DNA of 64,000 bases from Agroathelia rolfsii (taxonomy: Eukaryota; Basidiomycota; Agaricomycetes; Amylocorticiales; Amylocorticiaceae). Of this stretch, positions 16,984-29,160 are shown in pieces. The notes below the pieces were generated by a model that was given only the letters and a program-made list of their open reading frames with translations, had not been told where the DNA came from and did not search any database. The DNA is taken from contig JABRWF010000008.1 in assembly GCA_018343915.1 (NCBI GenBank), forward strand, positions 372,001-436,000, given 5' to 3'. Numbering within the stretch: position 1 is the first letter of the stretch; every line of letters begins with the position of its first letter. The translations under genes were made by a program, and so were the position numbers.

Positions 16984-18265
16984 CTAACCTTCGTCCAGTC
17001 CGTCGAGATGGGAGATTTCATTGTCCCCAAGCTCAAAATCGAATATATTCAGGTTAGACTGAATGCGATTTTTGTGGGAGGATTTGGGAATAACGACATA
17101 ACCCTAAGTTTGGTTAACTTGTCAACAATCATTCTTTCAAACGCTAAACAAAATTACACTAGAACTAACCTTTTGTATTGAATAGCGCAAAAGAATGTGG
17201 GCAGGCTCCTTGCCGTATTTTTTAGAGAGCTTAACGATCGAAGGATGTTGGAACCGAAGTCCACGGACAAGTGGTGCCCAAGCCTGTAACAAACATCGTG
17301 TCAGCACATCGAATAGTATGGCAATTACAACATACCTCTAAAACAATATTGTTCTGTTTACAGACATCAACGACATCCTTCCTTGTCTGGAAGGGGTGTA
17401 AATCAATCTAAAATGGATTCAGCATTGTGTCATTATTTATCTTGTCACGGCACGTACCTGGTGAATGGAAGGCATCTCCCTTCCAGGGCTTGCCTCGACC
17501 CATGCCTTCAATTCTTCTATATGTCGCACCCCAAAAGTGCTGATGCCTACACTCTTCACGAGACCCTCTCGTTTCGCCCACAAGCACGCATCCCAGCTTT
17601 CTATTCTCATCTGTTTGCCACCCTCTGGCCCATGGATCAGATAGAGATCTATGTACCCAAGCCCGCAGGCTTTGAGCGATTTTTGGATGGCTCTTTTGCT
17701 TGCCTCGAAGCCATCATTGGCCTTCAGCTTGGTAGTGTAGAATATATCAGATCTTGACAACGAATGCTTGCGGAGGAAATCACTGATGGCCTTGCCAACT
17801 TCGCGCTCGTTCTCGTACCAAGCTGCCGAATCCTATGTAATGAACAGTATTTTTTGGATGTATGACTTCATTGTGCGTCAGTCCAGAAATTAAGACAAAT
17901 TCTTACAATGTGCCGATAACCTGCCTAATGGAAAGGGGCAATTATTTATGAGTATAAATTTAGAAAGCGGCGGCAGTATGTATACCTCTAGCGCCCAGGT
18001 TACTTTTTCATACGCATCCTCCGCGTCTATCTCATAAGTGCCTGTGATACCAATAAATTTGATTACTACGGGAAATGCGAAAGCTCCTTGGCACAAATCC
18101 TGTGACTTACCAAAACCTAGGATCGGTATCTTATTACCATCCGAAAGCTGTGAGCCAAAATGAGTGCTTCCGAGTCTAAGCAAATTAACCCCGGGCCTGG
18201 GTCTCAAACAATGGATGAGTTACCTGAATGGTAGACAAAATATTCAAGTCAAAGTTGGACTGCAT
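16984..18265 (-). CDS. Aldo-keto reductase
   Basis: Aldo-keto reductases reduce aldehydes and ketones with NADPH. Visible blocks are QLSDGNKIPILGFG near the start, YRHI then DSAAWYENEREVGKAISDFL with the catalytic Asp and Tyr, IFYTTKLKANDGF with the catalytic Lys, and GLGYIDLYLIHGPEGGKQ with the His. After these come GLVKSVGISTFGVRHIEEL, IDLHPFQTRKDVVDVCKQNN, and the cofactor-binding GYVVIPKSSHKNRIQSNLNI. The protein ends HLDGLDEG at the stop 16984-16986. The first exon is uncertain: an ATG at 18263-18265 opens a short exon followed by a GTAACT donor, but its phase does not match the next conserved block. A different 5' exon may be used. The rest of the chain, about 290 residues, looks intact. 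Confidence 0.85.
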
Positions 18266-18899
18266 TATAGATGCAAAAAGGAGAGATTCAAGAGAGGTCA
18301 ACAAATTTTAATAAACGCCAGCGTTATCGATGTCAAAAAAAGACGCCATCTTTGTTCGCACGTTCGTACCTTAGAATGGAAAACGTTGAAGCGCCTCGGG
18401 TTCCACCGGATTTGGAGAAAGGGCGTAACATTACAGAGCAAAAAAAACTCCAAGCTGATTATAAACGTAATACAGCACGTTCTTCTTTCAGTACTCAGGG
18501 ACTCTTATACATTTGTTCATTGAAGTGTGGCGAGCAGATTGAAAATCTATATAATGGCTAAAAAGGATGCAAGGAATAAATACCAGTGTTAACGTAAAGG
18601 GGAAAAAAATCCACTTACCAATCGCGAGTCTTGAAAGAAGAGAGGAATGCATATGAGAGAGAAAAGTACACGATAATTATGCATGCTATGTACCTAAGTA
18701 CAATGTAATTTGTTTGATATTGAAGAAAACGAAGATAACATATGGATAGATGCCGAGAAACAGTGACGAAAGAGAAATAAACTACACAGTTTAAGAATAC
18801 ACCTGCAAAGAGCAAAAAAATAGCAGGAGCAAGACAACAATGAGGAAGCAAAAACAGATTTCTGAGTAAAACGTATAGAATCACGCCATTCCTCGTTTT
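18266..18899. other. Intergenic region between aldo-keto reductase and transcription factor genes
   Basis: A+T-rich spacer holding the 3' untranslated region of the large Zn2Cys6 gene and the promoter of the aldo-keto reductase. I see no gene. Confidence 0.5.
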
Positions 18900-21800
18900 T
18901 CAGGAGACGTATTGAGTTTCTGCCGAACTCCCAATGCCGAAAAGGTCTCCTTCGGTAACACTAAACATATCCGTATCGGGTACCTGGTTTTGCATGTGGC
19001 CCATCCAGCCGAAACCTGAAAAATATTCAGTTCATCTGTTGATAACGAGAGGGGAAGAGAAAAAGTACACACCAGGCAGTGTAATACCTGAGAATGAAGG
19101 GTCGATAGACTGCAGCATCTCGGTGTCGAACGGGAAAGGTGCGGATACAAGCTCCGGTGTTGTCCAGTATTGCTGCGGTTGCTGCTGCTGCATCATCTCT
19201 GAAGCAGGTGGCACGCCAGCGTGCGACGCTGGAGCACCGTACTGCCCTGAATAGCTCATCTGCTGACTCATGTTCATGGCCGTATTAGCAGACGGGGTAG
19301 CCTCCTCAAACATAAGGGTAGGTAGCTCCTGCGCGGGCGACGTGGCAGGCGGAGACATACTCGCTCCCGACCGCGAGGACTCGCTGAACGGCGATGGATG
19401 GTTGAAGTAGGCGGAATCCATACTGGCGCCATTGACGTGTTCGTTTCTGGCTTTGTTTTTGCGGTGCTTACGTCTTGGTGGAACGGCTGAAGCGGGGAGG
19501 TCTACCTGGGCTGTAGGACTGCGTAAGAGATCTTTGAGGAATATTGAATAGAGCATGGGCCCATGTTTGTCGTCAACGGCGACGTCTGGTCCACTCAAGA
19601 GGTCGATGGCCTCTTGCACATGGCGGCGAATCTCGATACGCTCATCGCGCGAAATGAACCGGGCATAGCGAGGTTGCATGAGCTGTAGCACACAGTTATA
19701 AGAGACCAGAGTGTACAAGGTAAGAAATGTGAAGGTGCACATACTTTAACCAAGAACGACGCCGCAAAGGTCACGAACACGGATTGTGCCGTGACACCAT
19801 GCCGGAGATAGGTTCCTATGGGAATTAACGTGAGAATCTGTCAACGGCATTGGCAGATGACAGATGACAGACTCTGTTCTGGCCTTCCGACGTCGTGGAC
19901 GAACTGATGGACGACGTCTTTCGCGGCAATCAGGCACTATAATAGATTCAAAAAACCAGCGCGGGGAAAAGGCACAAAGAAGCATGTATCAGAATCGCTA
20001 CCATAACAAGCACACAAACCAGAATAATACTAACGCGATTCAGATACGAATTTTCACTCTCTTCGTTTTCATTACGTCCGAACGCATGTTGGAAGCCGAA
20101 CGAGAGCACAGTTAACCGAGCGTAGTTGAACGCCAACGCAAGCAGACTGGTGCGGAATCGCATCTGAGGGTGACTCTGGTCCATCTTTTCTAAGCGGTCG
20201 AACCAGTGATCACGAACGCGCTGGAGTTCATCGTCCGCTTCGGATGCCAACCCCTCGAAATCAGCGTCCTGAGAATATTATTCAGTCCAACGGAAATCAG
20301 AATTGGGTACATGTGATAGCACAAAAAGAGTTTCGGATGAATAGAGGGGGGAAATATCAACAAAAGAAGATAAATGTATGGCAAAAAGGATTGGATGGAC
20401 AAACCTTATTTAGCCCCGTGGGGTGGTTTGGGTCGTTGTAGATCTTGCCCATGAACTCGGAAATCACCCGCGCGTCCGCATTGTAAACACAGGTGTGTAT
20501 ATCAAAGTTGGGCACGTTGTAAGGTGAACTGCACCACCAGTCCTGCGAATGGCTCACGAGGAAGTCGTTCGTCTTGATGATCGGACTCTTGCCATACTGC
20601 GAACCCATGGACCGGTCCAGGTTGTAGCAATTCAGCCACACACGGTGTCTGTTCAGCATCTCGCGCGCATGGTGCTCGTTGATCGGCTTTGCCGTCGTGG
20701 GATGATGCAGGTTCAAGTCAGTCGCGATCCTGCATGTGTAGGTAAATATACATTCGAGCCGGTTTTGAAGTTGGCAACAATCGAGCAATGCGTATATACG
20801 CATGAAAACGTTGTCACGTTTTTTTTTTCGCACATACCTGATCGCGAGCCCCAAATAGGTCCAAGACCTGTCTTCCTCCCATCGGCGTACAGGGACGGGA
20901 TAAAGTGCCAGGAGAATGTATGCATGACAAGACTCGACGTTCTTCGCACCGCTAATAAGTGCTGTGCCAGCCGCAAGCTGAGCGTAATACATCAGCTGGC
21001 TGTACAGTCCGGGATTTTCGGTATCGAACCGCGACGCAATCGCGCAGACTGGCGAATGAGATGGATTCACGGAGGTGGTAAAGGAAGCCGAGAGTCAGAG
21101 ATTGACATATTTGTGTTGTTAGGGGAAGAAAAGAAAAGAAGTGGCGCGGGGCGTGTGATGGTTGTGTTATTATTTTATTTTAGTTTTATTTTATTTTATC
21201 GCGATAAAAGGCGAGAGGCAGGGAGGAACAGAATAGAATAGATCTGGATACGCACTGACTGTGAATAAGAAACTGCTCCTAAACGCCGTCCTCCTTGCTG
21301 TGTACAAGACAGGATCCAGCAACGACACCGATGGGTTCATGTACTTGTGATAACTAAATAATCCCAATTTGTTTCAGAACATCGCATCAAAAAAAAAAAA
21401 ATCCAGAGAAAATGCAAGGGCCAGAGAGACACGAGCCAGAAACGGCGTGACGTAATCCCCCTCCCCAAACAGATGCCGATCAAAAGTGTTTCAAAAAAGG
21501 AATAGAAGGCACATGATTGAGTAGGAGATGTGATTGATGGGAGTGGACTTACATGTCAAAGTACTTCTCAGCCTGGTCGGTCGAGATTATCCTCCGAGTG
21601 AGCAAGTACGGCAGCCGCGGTTCGTAGAGTCGATTCGGGTCGGGTCCGGGGCCTATTACAGTAGTCAGCAATCGGATGCGGTGCATGATGTGGTGGATTT
21701 GAATGGAAGAGATACGGAGAGGGTAAAAATATGAGGTAAGGAGGAAATGGGATGGTGCATGTCAAGTACGCTGCACTAAGTGTGCCCCACACTCACTCGG

Positions 21801-24184
21801 TTTGAAAAAGCCCTTGCTGCCAGGGCCTACCTCGACGCCTTCTCCCTCCGTAGTATTGCTCCTCTGGCGACCCTGTTGTTGTTTCTGCTGCTTCTTGAGC
21901 ACCAGCTCGGCCATCAGACCAAACGCGCTCGCCCCACTGGGGATCGTCGACAGCTTGTTGTCGGCACTGCCTCCGGGGCCACCATTGTTGCTGTTGCTGC
22001 TAACACCGCCTATACTAGAGTGACCACCGACACTGGCACCTCCGGGACTCATGCTGGAGAACACACGATATGCTTGCACGGGAGATACAACAGCGGAGGA
22101 TGCCGCTGGAGATAGAGATGAGTACTCGTGCATCCCGCCACCGACAAAAGTGCCGCCGCTGCTAGCAACAACCGCGTGGGGGATCTCTTCACCGCTCAGC
22201 ATCCCCTCCTGCCGCTCATAGACATATTCTCCACCGACCATGGAATCACGATCAACACGATGGTTAGAATCAGCACCATAATCGCCCTCACCGCCCTCGC
22301 CCGACAAACCCGAGCCGACGGTCTGATAACCATCCGTATCATCCGAGTCCGAGTCCTCGTGGTCGTGCTCGACGAGCATTTCTCGCGTGAGCCCAACGCC
22401 CGAGTTGACCAGGCCGTCGAATGTGCTCAGTGAAGTGTCCTCTGGTTTCACCCACTTGAACACATCCGGTGCCTCTGAGCTCAGCCCGCCCTCGACCGAT
22501 GGTGAAATATGGTCCAGCACGGGCGAGACGAGGTCCGGTATTGCTGCTGTTCCAGCTGGCCCTGATCGAGCCGCGCCGTTGGCGACAATCGAGGGTGTCG
22601 ACGACGAGATCTCCAATGCCTTAAGCTTGGCCTCGAGTTGTTGAATATGTACACTTTGTTCATCGATTGTCCGCTGGAGTACCTCACGCTTACTAAATTT
22701 AAATCGGGGAAGTCAGCCAACGAGTAAGTTAAATCGGTGATATATCGAGAGGAAAAAGGTGTCTATCGCTCTTCTCCGGGATTATCAAACGAGGAACGAA
22801 CAGAACACGTACGGAGGCACCTTCCTCGGCCTTGTACCTGGGATGACGCAGGGAGCGTTGGCATTAAAGCATCGTTTACAGGGATCTTCTTCTGTTCGTT
22901 CTTCACATTTGACCTGTATGAGATGACAACACATATATTAGCATCTCGACAGGTTCCGCTGGCAGATGCCAAATCAAGCAGCTATGAAAAAGACAACAGC
23001 CTTTTGCCAGTAGGCTTGGATGCTTAGGCACGAATGTATGTTCAATATGGCCCAAAATACCGGCGCTCGGCACTTGTTTGTACCGGTAACATGGTATGAT
23101 TCTCTCCAATTGTATTTTCTATTTTTATTTTCGTTAACATTTTTGCTCACCTTGAGGTCTTTGCAGCGTTGACACGCCCTCGTCTTGCTAAAATAGAATA
23201 TAAGGATCAGTATGGTGCTTATTAATGTCAAAATCCTGCTCTAAACCAGAGACAGAGCAAGAAGAAGAAAAAGGATAATCACTTTTCCGATTTCTCCCCC
23301 TCTTTCTGACCACCCTCTTCTTCATTGTCGTCACTCTCTTCACGTGGTCTCTTCGGCTTGCGTTCCAGAGAAGTATGTCTCTGCAATTGCTGCTGCTGTG
23401 AAGACAACCGAATCTCGCGTGGACCCGCTCCCGCTCCCAAAGACATCTGCTGATCCGATGACCCAGGATAGGCAAAGCTGAACGCGGATCTGGTGGGCAC
23501 AGCCGCAAAGACACGCTTGTTGTTGCTATTATTGTTTTTGTTGAACTGGGGCTTTGTGGGCGAGGTTACTGGCGAGGTCGAGGACACCGTGCGCTGGTGC
23601 CCCCCCGTCTGGGCAGCAAACACCTGACGGTTATTATTAAAGCCGCCTGCAGCCTCCTCCAGCGCTGTTATGCGTTCCGTCGAGCGCTGTAGATCCGAGT
23701 TGGTCGAAACGGGAATTTGAGAGTACAGGTGACTCATTGGTGACCTCCGCACTGTGCCAGCAGTAGCGAATGGGTTGTCGCCGTGCGGAGATGTGCTCAA
23801 GTTCACAGCACCATTGGTGATGCCGGTAGCAGTGTGAGGATAGGACGACTGTGTATGCTGCTGCTGGGGCAGGATAGCATGAGCTGCATGGACCCCACCG
23901 GTGGTACCGCTGCCGTTGGGGGACGTGGGGTGATGGAGTCCCGCCGGGCGGGCCGGACCCGACGCGATGGAATACGGATCGCCAATATGCTGTTGCTGCT
24001 GATGGTAAGGCTGGGAAGGATAGTACTGGTGATACCCAGCCTGTGACGCCGAGGGGGGCATGGGCCCAAAGCCAGAAGCCTGCTGGAGAAAGTCATGTTC
24101 GCGCTCGAGCTGGAGATCTAGAGTAGGTTGGGCGAAAGAGGCCCAGTTATGATAAGGGGAGGAGTCCTGGCCCGAGTGCGCCAT
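18900..24184 (-). CDS. Zn2Cys6 fungal-specific transcription factor with internal zinc cluster
   Basis: The start at 24182-24184 opens about 300 residues that are Gln/Ser/Pro-rich and predicted disordered. The DNA-binding cluster comes only after this, split over exons near 23152-23189 (KTRACQRCKDLK) and 22834-22915 (VKCEERTEEDPCKRCFNANA, then PCVIPG). This is the C-X2-C-X6-C pattern. A short coiled coil follows (REVLQRTIDEQSVHIQQLEA). A second disordered block of about 250 residues leads to a fungal_trans-type domain: LPYLLTRRIISTDQAEKYFD, KYMNPSVSLLDPVLYTARRT, IRIATDLNLHHPTT and REMLNRHRVWLNCYNLDRSM. The C-terminus ends FGIGSSAETQYVS at the stop 18900-18902. The target genes cannot be told from the sequence. 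Roughly 1,000 residues in more than ten exons. Confidence 0.9.
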
Positions 24185-26632
24185 TGTAAACTATGACGAG
24201 TGAGCAAAGCTGCCAGGTAGACTTGTAGAAGAGGTCGCAGCAAGGCAGAAGACGAAGAAGCAAAAAGGAAAGAGAGGAAATTTATACGAACAGGAACAGA
24301 GACGGAGGAATGGCCTCGGGCGAGATGGAAGCTGTATGGCAAGGAGCCTGTGGCTGGTACTGATGAGGAGATGATGATGATGATACACACACACTTTCTC
24401 TTAACAAAGGCACACCCATGTTGCGCTTAATCACCCACTCGGCATAGCCGTAAATGCGTGTTCTCGTCTTCCTTCTGGCTGTTCTCTGCCGTCATTCTTG
24501 TTACATGGGCGCACTCTTGCACTCCTCGGTAACTTCAATATCGTTCACTCTAATTTCTGCAACGATTATGACCAGACACTCCAACTTGCAACGAACGAGA
24601 TCGATGCAAAATAGCTTCCGGATAGCCCGATTAGTCATACTCACGTGATTATTATGTAATATAATATACCATATATAGTATAAAAATAGTAGAATACCCC
24701 TTGAAATGTCCATATTTTTCTCCTAAATAGTGCAATATGCCTGCATCACGGCACCGCCCTGCACACACACACCTCCGCACACGGAGCCAAATCTACACCG
24801 AACGAATTCGCAACAGAAATGCGAGGAAAAACGTTTCGTAGCATCATGCTGGCTGCTCGCTAGCATTGGTAATCGACCTCGAACAAAAAAAAAAGCTTCA
24901 CTCTCATCGCCTCTCTGATCATGATGGGACACTGCCTACTACGTAGTGCAATCACTCTCCAGCCACGGCGTCGATCCATCGGCACCGCCGTCCCCACAGC
25001 CATCCCATATGTTTTATCCCCCCCCCCCCCCTAAAGTGGCCTCGGCCCCGACGATATTCTTCACAGTCTAGCAGAGGCATCTTGTTGTCTAAACACTAAA
25101 TGCAGTGGCATGTGTCTACAGCAGTGCTCCAAACCTGTGTTCTATTTCACAGCCTGGCACAACGCACATGAATTTTGCTTGTTGCATCCTATCAGGTCCG
25201 CATCCCCTTACAACTTACGTTTCTGAAACTCCAGCTGTCAGTTTGCTGTACCCCAGCGGCATCCGATCTGTGGTATTTATCCGCTCTTCAAGTTCAAAGC
25301 ATGGTTCTGTTCAGGACTCATCATACTTATATCTCACGTGCTGTCATCCCTGTGCGATACAAATATAAGCCCGATGGGCCCCGATCATAGGAAATTATTT
25401 ACGTGTCCGCTGAGGGAATTAAAGGCAGTAAAATAAAAAAAGGTCTATCAATGCCATCGCCATCACCTGCACCTTGTGTTTCCGTACACATCAATCCGCT
25501 TCAAAATGTGCCGGACGTGCCCTGACTAGGGCTCAAATGACATCTTGTCCCTTTTATGTTGTTACCTACTTCATTCACTCTTGTGTCTATATCCCTCGTG
25601 CTCTTTTTCTTCCTTCGCTCTGCACATGATCCGGGTTCTTGATAGCCTGCCGTGGAGTTAGCTGGTTTCTCTTGTTCTCTCTCCTCTCTGTCTCCTCCCG
25701 TACTCTCTATCGGCTCTTTTATCCCCCCGATGGACTTGAATTTCCTATACTCAAAAAAAATCGATTGACAGTCCGTTGTCTCCTGTTGCTATGGGTACCC
25801 ATCCCTCTTCCTTCTCTCTCTTAAATCTGAAACCACGGTTCATACATGCCAGCGCCGACGAAAGTGTCCTCGTAGCCGCCCAACGCATATGCGCCTGATT
25901 TATGTCGTTGATCATGACATCACGTGCATAGCGTGCTTTCAACAAATACATCAACGGCATTGATCGCGATTGACGATAGAACCAGTGATGTCCGAGGTAA
26001 TATAATTATTGACCTCGCGCGTTGGTGAGCCAAAATCCACCTTCGCACTTCCTCTTTCCCTCTTTTACACGCCCTTTGGTTACTGCTTCTGAATCAAGCT
26101 GCATCAAGACTTGGAGCTATTTGATACCGATCAGATGAGTTGTTGATTTCTGAATATTGTCCATGTTTTGCTCAAATGTAAACACCAGGTCACAACTTGG
26201 ATGCTCGTTTTTGGCATTAGAAATTTCTCGTGAAATAGATACATTCTGGTCATAACAATCGGTACTTCGCCTGCCCACTATCCCGTACATGCATAGGCCG
26301 AAGAGCACTAACACATCTGTTACATCTACGGCACCTACTAACATCATCAGCGTCTCCCTGGTTGGCCTTCTCATCATCATTGTTGCATGATCATCCTGAT
26401 TACTCAAAACTCAGGAGGGTTGTCCTCACGGAGGCCCTGCCTTAGTACCACTACCACCACCACCACCGCTATTATTGCGGGGGAGTTTACCCGTCGTTCG
26501 TTTCCTCCTGTCTCTACTGGTTAGCTCTTGCACACCATACCCATACCGATTTCCGCGCCCACCGGCAACACATTCGTTCCTTGACTATTTCTCTCCTTCA
26601 TTCGTCTCTATTGCCTTATTCATTACAACAAT
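24185..26632. other. Divergent intergenic region
   Basis: About 2.4 kb between the transcription factor start (-) and a membrane protein start (+). It contains a C run near 25020, GATGAT repeats near 24365 and a pyrimidine-rich 5' leader before 26633. Short open frames show no conserved motif. I see no gene. Confidence 0.5.
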
Positions 26633-26791
26633 ATGCTGCTTCATCATCGACAACTGACTCAAATAACGGGGACCACGGCGGTTGGCATGCAAGGCACCGC
26701 CACGGCTGTGGATACGAACGGTGTCGAGGCTGCTACTACCCTCGTGATAGACACAACAGGCATTTCACAGTCAACCGTAGCTGTTGCACCC
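26625..26791 (+). repeat. Shared 5' coding segment, copy A
   Basis: These 167 bases match 33483-33649 with no gap and about ten mismatches by my count. They cover the last 8 bases before the ATG and the first 53 codons of the membrane protein at 26633. Similarity stops abruptly on both sides. Confidence 0.88.
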
Positions 26792-27481
26792 TTCACAGTT
26801 ACCACCATAATAACGGTGAGCCTTATCTTGTCTATCGTCAACCCTTATATGATGATGCCACTCACTAGTTCTACGTTGATGCAGTCGCCAGTGGCAACTG
26901 CAAGTACTTCGGCTAATACTTCGAGGCCGTCTGCAACCAAATCCAGCCCAACAATAGGTGTGATCATTGGCGCCTCTGCTGGTGTTGGCACCCTTATATG
27001 CGGATTGGGCATACTTCTTTTTATGATATGTCTCCGCAAGCGGCAACGTAGACGTGCCGCGAACTTTGTATGTACGACCGAACCAAAGTCATTTCGAACA
27101 GAAGCTCAACAGAGGACTCAAAACCCGACTTTGGAGAATATATCTCAACCTGAACGAGCGGATGATAATCCTCAAGCACTGACCGCCCCGCGTCTAAGTA
27201 TCTCTAAATCCCTTAAAGCAATTCAGGGTCAACTGCTGGACGAACCTATTACTCCAAGCCAAATCGAGCAGGGAACGCCTTGTTCGGAAGCTCATGTTCC
27301 TCACGACCGCCGGAGGAGCCAGCAAACAGACATTTGGAACGATCGCGACACGATAGCGGATCCTGATGCCACACCGCCGCCTACCTATTCGACTGGTGGT
27401 AGACGTTCCAGACGCACGCTTGTTTTTAGTCCAGATGGAGGCGATACCCCCCCTGTGCCTCCTCCGCCCTTTGAACCCTAA
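26633..27481 (+). CDS. Single-pass membrane protein, unknown function
   Basis: An unbroken frame of 282 codons. The N-terminal part is Thr/Ser/Val-rich (TGTTAVGMQGTATAVDTNG). A single membrane segment lies at about residues 107-133 (TIGVIIGASAGVGTLICGLG and onward), followed by a basic stop-transfer stretch LRKRQRRR. The tail of about 150 residues is hydrophilic and ends in PPVPPPPFEP, which could bind SH3 domains. There is no clear signal peptide at the predicted start, so an upstream exon or a signal-anchor topology is possible. The layout resembles fungal wall-sensor or SKG6-like proteins, but no family motif proves it. The first 53 codons are almost identical to those of the gene at 33470. 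Confidence 0.6.
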   Translation: MLLHHRQLTQITGTTAVGMQGTATAVDTNGVEAATTLVIDTTGISQSTVAVAPFTVTTIITVSLILSIVNPYMMMPLTSSTLMQSPVATASTSANTSRPSATKSSPTIGVIIGASAGVGTLICGLGILLFMICLRKRQRRRAANFVCTTEPKSFRTEAQQRTQNPTLENISQPERADDNPQALTAPRLSISKSLKAIQGQLLDEPITPSQIEQGTPCSEAHVPHDRRRSQQTDIWNDRDTIADPDATPPPTYSTGGRRSRRTLVFSPDGGDTPPVPPPPFEP

Positions 27482-28578
27482 AATTTACTCTGGTGTTGTC
27501 TTCATGGATAGGATGAGGGGTAGTGTTAGGACACAGACTCGAATTAGTGTGACTGGATCATGAGGATGGATTGTATTTTTCTCGACCATTATACCCACCT
27601 TTTCTTATCTGCCTTCCGAATACATACTTGACATAGTGAATATCCGGTATTTCCGCATTACATGCGTACTGTAGTAGTGTAGGACCGGTGTGAATTATCT
27701 GCCGAAGGCTTGCTTTGACCTCATGTAGAGCCGACCCACGACTAAATACGATTCGTGCACAAATAAATCGGGAGTGTATAAGAATAACAAATCATCTGTA
27801 TAGAATCATGGCAATGGCATGTACGTCAAATTGGCACATTAACGGCATGTTACCTTATTAGTCTTTCTCTGATGGCTTTGGCATTCATCGTGTTCTTTAC
27901 AGTTCAGCAAACCAGCGAGGCAGTCTATTATACTTTATAGATTGGTACCATTGATTGCTACACAGCTTCAATGGATTTAGATTTATCTCAGACATCGGCT
28001 CCGTCACAAATTCTCATTTCGTTTTTACTCCTGCCAATCCTAGCATGCCAGCAGATGGTAACTCAATTAAATATAGGAAAATGGGAATTGGAGAATATAA
28101 TGAACAGGAAACCAATAACTGGAGCTTTAATAGCTTAAATAATTGCCGCTCCAGACCAAATCCGTTGAGATAGCAATTATATCACTTGAATGTACGCAGG
28201 TGTGCACCTCAGGCTGAATCTATATATGGTCGGATGTTGTGTGTCAGTTAGGGTGTTTGTTCGCTCAGTCCTGAGCCACACTGAGCGGTACACATTAATC
28301 AGTTCGAGCTTTGTCGCATCGTGGTTAAAGTCACGCTTCTTCAGAGCCAGTACTCAGGCTGCAGTTGGCTGCATGCTCGCCAAGGAATGATAAAACACCG
28401 AGCATCCACTGGCACGGTATGGCATGATCCGCACAGGGCTAACCAATTGGACCATTATTCATGCCATTCATAAGGTCGTAAAGCCGATTGAGACAATTTG
28501 TCATGGCTACTGATCATTCATGCATGCACACCGGAGTTTCTAGGGAAAAGCCCCATTAAAGGATCAGTATAAACAAGC
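27482..28578. other. Intergenic region
   Basis: A+T-rich spacer after the membrane protein gene. No open frame with recognisable motifs on either strand. I see nothing specific before the inverted repeat at 28579. Confidence 0.45.
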
Positions 28579-28618
28579 ATCACGTGACCATATTCTGGCG
28601 GAAAATAGGTCACGTGAT
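28579..28618. repeat. Perfect 11-base inverted repeat with CACGTG cores
   Basis: The arm ATCACGTGACC at 28579-28589 is mirrored by GGTCACGTGAT at 28608-28618, with 18 bases between. Both arms contain the palindromic E-box CACGTG. The right arm overlaps the target site duplication of the adjacent retroelement, so it predates the insertion. Confidence 0.85.
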
Positions 28619-29160
28619 CTTTTTTTTTTTTTTTTTTTTTTTTATTACGTTTGTATACCGCATCATGTACTGAAGACAAACTACGGTGTAAATAGTTGAG
28701 AAGTAGAGTTAGATAGTAAGGGAAGTATGGAGGGTAATGGCATAGGAGAGATGAAGCTGCATATAAAATAGCCAGCTAGATATGACAATTAAGATCAAGA
28801 GAGGGAAAAGAAAAATAAGGCCAAGAAAACAAAATAAAGCCGATCAAACAAAAACAAAAGAACCCGAGGAAACAGAACAAAACTGAGAAAACATAACAAA
28901 GCAGATGATAGCACAGGGTGAAAAGGATATAAGAAAAATAATTACGAGCCAATGGGTAGGGGTTGTATATCGTCAGGGAGTTTTGCAAAGGCATTTGAAC
29001 CTGACACAAATTTTGCGAGTGCTTCAAGACCTTTGCGAGTGCCTAGGATGAGTGGGATGGAGAAGCCATTCGAGGCCTTAACAATGTGGTGTCGCTGACT
29101 ATTATATAGGGGGCAGTCAGCAATAATGTGTTCACGTGTTTGGAGCACATTCACGTGATC
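28610..29160 (-). mobile_element. 5'-truncated non-LTR (LINE-type) retrotransposon copy
   Basis: The insertion is bounded by the direct repeat TCACGTGATC at 28610-28619 and 29151-29160, a 10-base target site duplication. Next to the left copy is a run of 24 T (28620-28643), which is a poly(A) tail on the minus strand. Read on that strand from 29150, the element opens in mid-protein with VLQTREHIIADCPLYNSQRH, then PLILGTRKGLEALAKFV, and stops at 28942-28944. This tail resembles the C-terminal zinc-knuckle-like end of Agaricomycete reverse transcriptase/RNase H polyproteins (EH..xCPxY, then LLGTxxGIxAL). About 300 bases of 3' UTR lie between the stop and the tail. It is dead on arrival: no reverse transcriptase core is present. 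Confidence 0.85.

Noticed and set aside
20549..21241. 230-codon plus-strand frame
   Set aside because: Antisense to the fungal_trans-domain exons of the Zn2Cys6 factor, whose frame carries the conserved motifs.
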